Below are positions 34,603 through 44,198 of a DNA stretch of 64,000 bases, piece by piece. Each line of letters begins with the position of its first letter. Within the stretch, counting starts at the first letter, position 1. The translations under genes were made by a program, and so were the position numbers. The notes below the pieces were generated by a model. That model saw nothing but the letters and a program-made list of their open reading frames with translations. It was not told the origin of the DNA and did no database searches. Origin of the DNA: Orychophragmus violaceus (lineage: Eukaryota; Streptophyta; Magnoliopsida; Brassicales; Brassicaceae); the NCBI GenBank assembly GCA_030180135.1, contig CM058233.1, positions 59,230,500-59,294,499 of the forward strand, read 5' to 3'.

Positions 34603-36434
34603 GGGAGAAAGAGGTGGTGGACAATGGATCCCCTAAAAATTAGTTCTAGTGGAAGTAAGACTAAGAAATTAGGTTTGACCAATTAATATTTTTCATTGTT
34701 GTCTATTTTGCCCCTAGGAGGAAGAGCTTCTCATCCGTTGTCACCTGGAAAGAGAAGAAATGTTGGCTACTCCTTGCATTAAATGCGTCTGTCCCTCTAG
34801 ATGAGAGAGGTGGTTGATGACATCATCCCATGTGCTCCTAGCAATTCATTAAATGCTTTTGTCTCCTACATATAACCTATAAACCTACTATAATATTTTT
34901 ATATGTCTATATCGGATGAGGCAAACCCAAAAATATAATCTAAGTTTACAAGTATTTGGTTTATTGTTAATTGTTTTGGGGGAGGATATAGGGTTTAGAG
35001 TTTAGAGTTTGGGGTTAGGGTTTTAAGTTTAGGGGTTAGCTTTTGTGTTTATGGTTTGGGTTTAGGCTTTAGGGGTTAGGGTTTAGGGTTTGGGTTTAGG
35101 CTTTGGGGTTTAGGGTTTAGGGTTTAAGGTTGTAGGGGTTAGGGTTTAGACCCTAAACTACAAACCCTAAACCCTAAACCCCAAACGCCTAAACCCAAAC
35201 CCTAACCCCAAAACCCACAATGCCTAAACCCAAACCCTAACCCCTAAACTCTAAACCCTAACCCCAAAACCCACAAACCCTAACCCTAAACCCTAACTCC
35301 TAAATCCTAAACCCAAAACCGAAAAATCAAACCCTAATCCCTAAACCCTAAACCTCAAATTAACACAAATATCATTCACTTGTTAACATGATAACTTAAC
35401 GTTAACTTAGTTAACACTATTATCGGTTACTCGTTAACATAGAGATACAAAGTTTACAAGTTAACTTTGTGTTAATGCGGTTACCTTGTTAACATCATTA
35501 CCTTGTTAACATGGTAACTTAATGTTAACTTGTTAACTTTGTGTTAACGCGGTTAAATTGTTAACTTCATTATCTTGTTAACATGGTTACTTAAAGTTAA
35601 CTTGTTAACTTTGTGTTAACGCGGTTAACTTTGTGTTAACGCGGGTAAACCCTAAACCCCAAAAACTAAACCCTAATTTCTATACCCAAAAACTAAACCC
35701 TAATTCCTAAACTGTAAACCCTAATCCCTAAATTGTTAACCCTAAACCCAAACCCCAAAAACTAAACCCTAATCCTTAAATCCTAAACCCTAAACCCAAA
35801 AATTAAACCATAAACCCAAAAATTAAACTCTAAATCCTAAACTCAAAAACTAAACCCTAATTCGTAAACTATAAACCCTATACCCTAAATTATTAACCTT
35901 AAACTACAAACACTAAACCTTAAACCAAAAAATTAAAACCTAAACTCTAAACTCTAAACCGAAATACCCAAAAACTAAACCCTAATTCCTAAACTATAAA
36001 CTTTAATCCCTAAATTCTTAATCTTAAACCCAAAAACTTAACTTTAAACCATAAACCCTAAATCTTAAAATATAAACCCCAAATTAACACAATTCTCATT
36101 ATTATTAACATGGTAATTTAATGCTAACTCAGTTAACACAATTATCATTACTTAATTTAAAATACAATTCGTTGACATGTTCATACAATAAATTTGAATT
36201 TAAAAACAAAAAAAATATATATAAAAGATATTAAAAAAATATATTGTCGGTAAATACACATACATGCAAAGCTCTTATAACTCACACCATATAGCCACCT
36301 ATAACTTCTAGGTCTGTCAACTTGTTTAAGATAGGGGTTTTTTAGAGAATTCTCATGCTACAACAAAGGTCAAATAGTAACAATTCCTAAAAACTAATTT
36401 CGCCATTATTGGTTGCTACCCATTCATATTTCCC
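34603..36434. mobile_element. 1.8 kb element with 9-bp TSD filled with telomere-like repeats
   Basis: Flanked by a perfect 9-bp TSD ATAAAGATA (34594-34602, 36435-36443). Termini are GGGAGAAAGAG and, reversed, GGGAAATATGAATGG, so only a short inverted repeat (GGGA) is evident. The duplication unit 1 at 31831-31850 shows the empty site. 9-bp TSDs and GG termini point to a non-autonomous Mutator-like element. The interior holds telomere-like and GTTAAC-rich repeats. No coding region. Confidence 0.75.
34985..36080. repeat. Degenerate telomere-like repeats with orientation switch
   Basis: From about 34985 to 35150 the plus strand reads variants of GGGTTTAGGGTTTAGG. At about 35148-35156 (GGTTTAGACCCTAAAC) it switches to CCCTAAACCCTAAA variants that run, increasingly diverged, to 36080. 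A block at 35375-35645 instead repeats GTTAACxTxGTTAAC units. Confidence 0.9.
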
Positions 36435-37109
36435 ATAAAGATACCATTCTTTTTATGTGTGTTATTATAAGTTAAAAATAATTTTTGTTTATACTTTTAT
36501 ATTTTAAAATATGAAAATTTTATTGATTAAATAATTATCAACCAATATCTATTAATTAATGAAATAAAATAAATCTTATAAAAAACATTGAAGATAACAA
36601 CACAAACATAAGCGTAGTATTGTGAGTGTTAATTCTTAAATATCACAATACAAAATTAAACAACGTTAATTTTGAAAGAATATAAAAAATATGTTGATAT
36701 GTGAGTGTTATATAAACGTAGTACACTAGTAAAAAAATTCCATATAGCCACGTTTTATTTCGTGACTACGGCTAATATTTCGTGGTTATGAGTGATTTTA
36801 GTCACGAAAAGTCACGAAAAAAAAACGTGGCTATACGATCGTGACTAATTTTTTGTGTCCAAATCGTGACTAAAAGTCACGTTTTTGTCACGAATATTTC
36901 GTGACAAAATTAGCCACATTTTATCACGTTATATTTCGTGACTTATGCTTTTTGTCACATAAGTCAAAAGTTTTTTTAAAAAAATAAAAAAAATAATTTG
37001 ATATAACAATAATTTTAAAAAAAACAAATATAAAGAAATTGTATTTTATTTATAATTATATTATAATAAAACAATAACATTAAATAATAAATCTAAAATA
37101 AGTTTAAAA

Positions 37110-37444
37110 AAAAGCAGGATCCGGTGACGACCACCGGCGATGGATCCGATGACAGTGACGACCACCGGCGATGGCTCCGGCGAAGACACGGCGGCTCCGG
37201 TATGAGGGAAGTGGTTCTTCTGCGGCTCCTCTCGTCTGCGTCTTCGTCTTCTTCCCAGCTCCGGCGAAGATCGGTGAGGATTCGCCTGCGTCTTCGTCTT
37301 CTTCCCAGCTCCGGCGAGAGAAGATCGGCTCTTCATTTTCTCAACCGATTCACCTTCATATCTAAAGAAGGATCGAAGAGGAGACTGGAGGCTGGATCGA
37401 GACTCGTCTTCTTCCCCAACGGATTCGCCTTCGTCTTCACGACA
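37110..37444. other. GC-rich island upstream of the SHM1 fragment
   Basis: Contrasts sharply with the AT-rich rest of the CACTA element. Contains two copies of GACGACCACCGGCGATGG (37124-37141, 37157-37174) and two of TCTTCGTCTTCTTCCCAGCTCCGGCG (about 37240 and 37290). Could be captured 5' UTR or other gene DNA; source not recognised. Confidence 0.5.
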
Positions 37445-37540
37445 ATGGCCATGGCGATGGCTCTTCGAAGACGTTCTTCTTCAATTGACAAACCCATTCG
37501 TCCTCTTATCAGATCCTCTTCGTGCTCATGCTTCCTCTGA
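37445..37540 (+). pseudogene. SHM1: Captured 5' coding fragment of mitochondrial serine hydroxymethyltransferase
   Basis: The ATG at 37445 opens a frame reading MAMAMALRR, then SSSIDKPIRPLIRS, which is the start of the mitochondrial targeting peptide of Arabidopsis SHM1 (glycine-to-serine conversion in photorespiration) as I know it. Expected next residues (T-S-C-Y-M-S-S) are replaced by SSCSCFL and a TGA at 37538-37540, so a small deletion shifts the frame just before the mature enzyme. No catalytic part of the enzyme is present. It sits inside the CACTA element, in a GC-rich island whose upstream 300 bp hold a duplicated CGTCTTCGTCTTCTTCCCAG unit. A transposon-captured exon start is the simplest reading. 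Confidence 0.8.
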
Positions 37541-39089
37541 TTTCATCATCAGAGACTGAGTTTTGTGTTTATGATACAAAAATAAAATGAAGAAGATAGG
37601 GTCGTGTAACATACGGCGCTAATGAGAAGAGGGTGAGACACTTATTAGGTTAAAACTTATCAATAGCTGAGATTAAATGAGACTAAGATCTGATGGATGA
37701 GAATGCAATATGTGTTTACTGTAACAAATCTGAGCCGTTGATATCTTTAATCAACGGTCAAGATCTGCGATCCGTGTGAAAGTGTATCAACCAATAGAAA
37801 TTTTTCTGGAATTTAATTAATATAAAATTACAAAAAATAACATAAAAATTAAAATAAATTGTAAAAAAATCGTTTTAAATTTAAAAATATAATATATAAA
37901 AACTTTCTAAAAAGTGTTTTATTTTAAAAGTGATTTAAAATATTAAAATGAGTATATATAATACTTAAAATGATTGGAAATAACAAAATGAATAATTAAG
38001 AGTATAATATATTTAATTTTCAATTTAATTTTATATGATTTTTAATTATAATAGTGCTAAATTTTAGTTATTAGTATATATAAGATTTAAAGAGATAATT
38101 TAAGACTTTTAATTTATGATTAGTATTATAAATTAGTAGATTTTCAAAACAAAATATTAAATTTATAATACAAATGGTTAAAAGTAAAATTTTAAAAAAA
38201 TTAAATTTATAATTGTGATAGATAAAAAAAGTGTTTGGGGTTTAAAGTTTAGGGGTTTGTTTAGGGTTTAGGGTTTAAGATTTTAGGGTTATTGATTTTA
38301 TAGTTTATGGTTGAGATTAATGTTTAGAGTATAATTATTTTTTAGGGTATATGGTTTTAAGAGTTGTGTTTAAGGTTATAAGAATGTTTAAAAAATGAAA
38401 GATTTGAAAAAAAAATTTGTATAAGCGTTGAATTTTAGGTTTGAATATGTTATAGTAATTGAAATTTTGTTAGGGTATAGGGTTTGGAGGATAAAGTTTT
38501 AAATTAAGATTTGGAATTTTAGATTTGAAAATAATAATTAATTTATAATTAATTTTGTATTTTGATTTAATAGTTTATAATTAAGAGTATGATTTATAGT
38601 ATGGTAATGGTTTAAAGTTTAGGGTTTGGAGGATATGGTTTGAAAATTTTAGATTTAGAAATAATAATTCTTTTTATAATTAATTTTTATACTTTGATTT
38701 AATAGTTTATGATTAAAAGTATGGTTTATAATATGATAATGGTTTAAAGTTTAGGGTTTAGGGAGTAATGTTTGTAAATTTTTGATTGGACAGACGATGG
38801 CCACGAAATAAACGTGGCTAAATCGTCGAAATTTTTGATTGGACAGACGATTTAGCCACGATATGTTACGTGGATAGATTAGCCACGATACGTTCGTGAC
38901 AAAATGTGGCTGTACTAAATCACATTTTGTATCGTGACCAAAACGTGACTAAATGCCACATTTTGGACACGATTTAGCCACGTTTGTTTATCACATGACA
39001 AATCGTGACTAATTCGTGACTAATTATAAAATAGTCACGATTTGATCGTGACAAAAACGTGGCTATACGGTATATTTTTACTAGTGGTA

Positions 39090-39760
39090 GAGACTCTATT
39101 TATAGGGATCAATTGATTTATAATTGAACTAATTTACAGAAATCTTATATTGGAAGATTAGAATATTCTATAAAATATTTTATTAGTATAATTTATAAGA
39201 TTTCATATGATACTAACAATCTTCTGTTATAATAATGGAATATGCTTTAGAATAATTTAAAAAATCAAACTAAATAAGATAGTTAATAAGATATTGTGAT
39301 ATATTTTCAGAAAGTTAATTAATGCTACGAATTTTAAAATGAATAATGGTATTCCCGTAAATAAGTTCAGCTTCAAACTCTTTAAGTTATTTTTGCCTTG
39401 CCATGTCACTATTTCACGTCATCATTATCTTCCTCTAGAGGTATCTTGTGTTGACACGTCAGATTTCGCCTAAAATTACTTCTCATTTATATGTATAAAT
39501 TTAACTCATAAGAACACTTTAAGTTAGTAACTTAGTACTATATATAATAATAAGAGAAATTACCCGAAATTTTTTTGGAAAGTATATTTATTATATCAAT
39601 AATCTTGCTAAGGTTAAGTTTCTAAATTTTTTTATAAAAAGACTTGTAAACCATAAAAGTTTTTTTATTTACAGAAATGCCATTGAAAAAATTATAATAA
39701 TTTAATAATTATAATTATAGATTTAAATAAATTAAAAAGTAAAAATGTAATATTTTTATT
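39090..39760. other. Intergenic AT-rich DNA with a piece of the RPA spacer
   Basis: 39340-39490 (TGGTATTCCCGTAAATAA, TTGCCTTGCCATGTCAC, TTTCACGTCATCATTATC) is a diverged third copy of the distal spacer end found at 22820-22960 and 28480-28620. The remainder is AT-rich with nothing recognised. Confidence 0.6.
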
Positions 39761-39839
39761 TCCGACAAGTCTTCTGACGATTTTTCGGCAAGGTTTTCGG
39801 TGAGTTTGCCGGTAAGTTTTTCGGCGAACTTCCGGCGAC

Positions 39840-40780
39840 TTGATAGTAGACTTATATTATATTATTGTAGACTTTTGTATCGTGTTTGTAGACTTAAATG
39901 TATAGTTATTTTTGGTTTCGGTTAGTGGATGTAGACCTGTTTAGGGGTTTCATTTGATTGGTTGTAAAATTGTTTGTGTGTCAAATTAATTATTGTACAC
40001 TTGTTTTCAGTATGAAAAACTAATATAAATATTTGATTTAAATAATAAAAAATAAAAATAAAAACAAAAAATATCTGAAACCTACAATTTTGTTTTTTCA
40101 TTTTACACTGAACCAAATAATAAACTATCCTAGGCGCCGACGACGTCGAAGAAGAAAAAATTTTCACCGAGTTTTCTGAATCTTCTGGCGAGTCTTGCAA
40201 CGAGTTCTAAGATTTCATCTTCTCTTCATAGTGGGTTTATTCTTCCTTTCCTTTTTTCGAAATCGTGATTGTTCTTCTTTCTCATGCAAAAATGATTGTT
40301 CAAATCTATAATTTTACTTGCCGTATTTAGGCGATGATGGTGACAACATAGTAGATTTAGTGAAATTGTGGTGGAGTTAGGTGATTCCGACGAAGAAACA
40401 TATATTTCCTGTGATATTTGTATTTTTTGAATTTCGCGGTGGATATACTGATGGTAGATTTATGTATTGATATGAAGGTTGACTTTCTTTTTTACTTCAA
40501 ATAACAACTGTATTTGATAGTATACTCAGGTTATATTATTGTAGATTTTGTATAATGTTTGTAGACTTAATCATAGAGTTATTTTAGGTTTTGGGTTAGT
40601 GACTGTAGACTTATTTACAGGTTTCATTTAAATGGTTGTAGACTTGTTTGGGTGTCGAGTTAATTATCGTAGAAATTTTTTCAGTATTTGTTTGGATGAT
40701 TTTAGACTTTTTCGGGAGGAGATTACTTAATTGATTTCTTTTTTTTCTACATACTTTTAGATCTTTATTGTGGACCCGAT
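39840..40780. repeat. Left array of TGTAGACTT-type motifs
   Basis: About a dozen copies of TGTAGACTT and near variants (TGTAGATTT, TTTAGACTT). Two blocks (39860-40010 and 40545-40690) are also similar over about 150 bp (both contain TGTAGACTTA, GTTAGTG and GGTTTCATTT). Orientation is opposite to the array at 51840-52640. Confidence 0.7.
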
Positions 40781-41210
40781 CTATAGTGATGCAAAGAGAA
40801 ATAAGATGTTAATCGACAAGCTTTATGTCATAGCCGATGGTGACTATGGTGGATGGACCTCTCAAACCGATACTGAAGCCGGCCTAGCAAATGTGTTTGA
40901 TGTGTTTGAGGTGAGAAGAGGAGACCAGTTTTAGAAATTTAATGGCATAGAAGGTTGTAGCTGTTCAGCGGGTGCAGCTAAAGGAGGACCTCCAGGATAT
41001 GTGATGCTATATATATGTGTAGAATGATGGCTACCACATTGTTGAAGAAGGAGGGAGGTTGAAGAGCATTCCGAGTCCGAGAGAGTTCAAAGCTAATCAC
41101 ACCATGAATTTCAGATACAACAAATGCGTATGGAGATGAAAAACAATGGCGAAGAGATTGCAAAGCTGAAGGAGTTAGTAGCCGGTGTTATGGGTCAAAT
41201 CAATGTTTAA
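40755..41210 (+). pseudogene. Degenerate exons of an unrecognised, probably transposon, protein
   Basis: Two stretches read like exons. About 40760-40910: VDPIYSDAKRNKMLIDKLYV, then VFDVFE at a GTGAG donor. About 41115-41209, after a TTTCAG acceptor: IQQMRMEMKNNGEEIAKLKE, then LVAGVMGQINV and TAA, an amphipathic, coiled-coil-like C-terminus. The layout recalls the C-terminal part of plant Ptta/En-Spm-type transposases, but I do not recognise it with certainty. The segment between them is not open. Confidence 0.35.
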
Positions 41211-41363
41211 CTTATCTTTGATTTGTAAGACTTATCTTTGGAATATTGGTGTCTTTGTTTTGTAAGAATTATCTATATTTTGTAAGACATATGTACGTTC
41301 TACTAATGTTTTATCTAATAATACCAGTTGTATGAATTCTATTATATATACTAGGTGCTTTAA

Positions 41364-41383
41364 CCCCCGCGCACGCGCGGGGG
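41364..41383 (-). terminator. 3' terminal hairpin of the Helitron
   Basis: CCCCCGCG at 41364-41371 pairs with CGCGGGGG at 41376-41383 around a 4-nt loop. It lies 12 bp from the CTAG terminus, as in Helitrons where this hairpin helps end transfer. Confidence 0.85.
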
Positions 41384-41759
41384 TGTGTGTGTTTATTAGT
41401 TTAAACGTAGTTCTTGTAATAGTGTTTTGTTTAAGGTTTGAAGTGTTTTTTGTGTGTTCGTGTGTTTCTTCAATTTTTTTTTTGGCGAGTGTGACGCATA
41501 TTGATATTGTTTCTATTTTAAAGTTTACGCTATTTCGTTATGTTACTTTTTTGTGTTGTCCGCCTTTTTGTTGTTTAGTAATCATAGTAGTAATTTTGAA
41601 TAACGTCGGAGGTAAATAAGGTACAATGCATTTAGAAGTTTGTTGATCCGATGGTAATGTTTTTCAGACATTATTGTATATCCAGCCGTAGCTTCGAATT
41701 GCTTCTAAGTACTCATGTTCACACCGAATTTGCTGTTCATTATGTGCCGTCATTCCACT

Positions 41760-41890
41760 ACTGACCACCATCTAGCAATCTTCTTGCGTTGCATGCTTTC
41801 TTAAAACTTGTATGAGTAATTCCATCAAACGGTAGTAAGTCGTCAAAGCTTGTAGGGCCTTTGATTGTGGCGACCATGAGACGAAGGTGA
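41760..41890 (-). pseudogene. Helitron helicase fragment, downstream half
   Basis: The minus strand continues the helicase-like frame broken by the Copia at 41891: HLRLMVATIKGPTSFDD, then FDGITHTSFKKACNARRLL. It joins to the part at 49660-49840 across the duplicated GGTGA. This is the conserved stretch between the Rep and helicase motor domains of plant RepHel proteins (LRLLL...KGPTSF..L). After DGGQ the frame meets stops (41755 onward), so motor motifs are absent. Confidence 0.8.
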
Positions 41891-42519
41891 TGTTGGAATT
41901 GTGTCCAGCAATCTCTGTACTGTCTCTATAACGTAAGAGTATGTCAGTGATCAGACATAAGTCATACAATACTGGGGGTCATGATGGCTTGCTAGAGTCC
42001 GCTCATGATCTATAAGTCTTGGACTTATTGCCTTTATTGTATGATCCCATATGGGTCACACGCTTAAGCTAGCAGGAAATAATGTTGAAAGGCATAGCAG
42101 AAGTACGACAAAAGTGCTAGGCATTTGTCGTACTAAGAGAGAATGAATAATGGGTCTGATTAAATGGGATTTAATCAGATTGGGCCCAAAAGCCCAAAAG
42201 GGAAAGAGAAGGCTTTTAATGTCTAAAAGCCAAGTCTCTTCTCCCCAACCCTAAGCCTCCCAGCCGCGATTTCTCTCCTCTCTCTGCGCCTCCCTCAGCT
42301 CGGTCTAGCAGCCAGTTTCCTGTGATTGCGTGTGTGAGCCTTTGGAGGATTCATCCCTTGGTGTATCTCCCTGATCTCTGACCTGTTCATCAATTCCGCT
42401 GCAACAAACAGGTAAAAGGTGAGATCATATTGTTTCTAAATAAGAACACCTAGATCTGATGCATGTTTAGGTTGATATCAATATGAGAATTGAATCAGGA
42501 TCAACCGAAACTTCCAACA
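41891..42519 (+). repeat. 5' LTR of the intact Copia
   Basis: TGTTGGAATTGTGTCC ... CGAAACTTCCAACA; the 6-bp ends TGTTGG and CCAACA are inverted repeats. Matches 49031-49659. Confidence 0.95.
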
Positions 42520-42520
42520 G

Positions 42521-42532
42521 TGGTATCAGAGC
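42521..42532 (+). other. Primer binding site (tRNA-iMet) of the intact Copia
   Basis: TGGTATCAGAGC, 1 bp after the LTR. Confidence 0.93.
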
Positions 42533-44198
42533 CATTGGTTCTTAGGTTTCTTGTTTTAGATTCATGTTTAGGTTGTTTAATCTGTTTAGAATTGTTTTTG
42601 AATCAATTACTGATAAGATAAAACAGTTAAGAATCAGAATTGAACTCTAAACACACAATCAGAAATCACAAACCGAGCTATATGACTCGGGTTTGTTGAT
42701 TGGCCGAGAGTATGGCCGGTTGGGTCGGATCGTTGGATCGATCGCGTCACGACCGCGGCTCGTCCCGATCGTAAGACGGATCGCGTCCCGATCACGATCG
42801 TCCCGTTCCGCCTCTCTCACGTCCCGATCGTCTCCATCCCGTCCGGCTTGCTCGATCGCGTGAGGCTTCATGCCGTCCGGATCGTGGCTCGCTCGTGGAA
42901 GACTCGGCCAGCACCATCCCGAACGTCCCGATGAACCGTCCCGAGCATGCCAAGCGTATCGATCTCGGATCGTGGCGCACGGCTTGCGGCTGGACGATCA
43001 TTGCTTGATCCGAAAGCTAGGGTTGGTTCGATCACGGTTCAATCGTTTCGGTTCGGTTAATGGTTTGGTTTAAAATTTTAATTAAAATTGATTCATTCTG
43101 GTTTAATAAACAGATTTTAATAATTTTATTAAATCTGGTTAAACCGGAATAAGAAATCCAATGTCGAAAGAAATATTGGATTTAGTGCCTAAACCAGGAA
43201 TTTCTAATTTGATTTGGTTGGACCAAATAAATTGAGAAATTCCGGTTTAGTAAATAACCGGTTGACAATTGTGGTCATCGTAGTAATTAAAACTTGGTTA
43301 GACCAGTTTTAATGAACCAGACCGGTTATGTCAATTAATTGGACAATTGGGTCATGTCTTGGACATGGACCAATTCTTGGGCCTCGGGCCAAGAAGTTAA
43401 AACAATTGGGCCAGTTAATTGAGTCTTTCTTCAGATCAATTTAAAATCTATTTTATAAATTTATAAAGTCGGTTTTAAATTAAAGTTTCCGAAATTTTGA
43501 AATTAGAAAGTTTCTTAAAATAGAATTTTCTGAATTTGCGGGTTTTGGATTTTTTAAAGAAGTTTCTAAAGTTAGAAAGTTTCCGGTTTTAGAAAGTTTC
43601 CAATTTTAGAAAGTTTCCAAAAATAGTAGGTTTCCATAAATAGAAAGTTTCCCGAAATAGTAATCTTCTATTTTGGGAATGATTTTAATAAACCTACGAA
43701 CCTCAAATAATATCAAGCGTTGGATGTCTTGTCCAGGCTATGTCAGCTGTCAAAGCCCATTCAATTGCATTCATGGCCTTACAGTGTGAGGATGTCTGCT
43801 TTTGCGTGGGTAAGACGGTTTGTGATTCATAAATGTCATTGGGAGTCCCAGACATTAATGATTACATGACTGTATAGTCCGGTTTTCTTGACTAGGCCAT
43901 CGGGAGTCCCGGGCCTTGAGACATCAGAGTGGATTGGGCCTCGGGCCCAGATTCACAACCAAGAGTTATATCACGGATATAATTAGCCGATATAGGGCTT
44001 ACCGATATAAGCTAAGGTTGGGTGATGGCCAGTGGCCCACTTTAATCTTAGTTATATGTGGATCTTGGAATCATTATATTCTATTGAGGGTAACTTATGT
44101 TATTGAATATAATGCATGATTAATCATATTATACTTTAATACGAGATTAATCATATTGAACATATAACTAATAACCTTTTTATTTATATATTTCAGAT
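42533..44198 (+). other. Leader of the intact Copia
   Basis: 1.67 kb without a credible gene. 42715-43030 is rich in GATCG and CGTCCCGATC words, the same kind of short palindromic enrichment as the TCGATCGA cluster of the degenerate Copia. 43500-43680 repeats TTAGAAAGTTTCC units. An intron-acceptor-like TTTCAG lies at 44191-44196, directly before the ATG. Confidence 0.75.

Larger units (their letters stand above)
31959..36570. repeat. Tandem duplication, unit 2, with three insertions
   Basis: Copy of unit 1 opened by three insertions: a GC-rich retroposon-like segment (about 32085-33025), an hAT element (33463-34314) and a 9-bp-TSD element (34603-36434). Remaining unit 2 sequence is at 31959-32080, 33028-33462, 34323-34602 and 36435-36570. 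A (TA)n expansion at 34496-34566 replaces a short TA run of unit 1. Confidence 0.7.
36724..39086. mobile_element. Non-autonomous CACTA element with a captured gene fragment
   Basis: 2363 bp with 3-bp TSD GTA (36721-36723, 39087-39089) and TIRs CACTAGTAAAAA... of about 29 bp ending in TATAGCCACG on both sides. Subterminal regions (36745-36960, 38790-39070) are dense in TAGCCACG, CGTGGCTA and CGTGAC motifs in both orientations, as in CACTA/Spm elements that bind a TNPA-like protein. No transposase. The middle contains a GC-rich island (37110-37555) and AT-rich filler with telomere-like scraps (38230-38280). Confidence 0.9.

Noticed and set aside
34394..34686. Overlapping open frames with long Tyr-Ile runs
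   Set aside because: They translate the (TA)n microsatellite and have no family features.
34985..36080. Chromosome end or telomere fusion
   Set aside because: The head-to-head repeats lie inside an insertion with a perfect 9-bp TSD, and the empty site exists in the neighbouring duplicate.
41332..41619. 95-codon plus-strand frame over the Helitron 3' end
   Set aside because: It runs through the terminal hairpin of the Helitron and has no recognisable domain.
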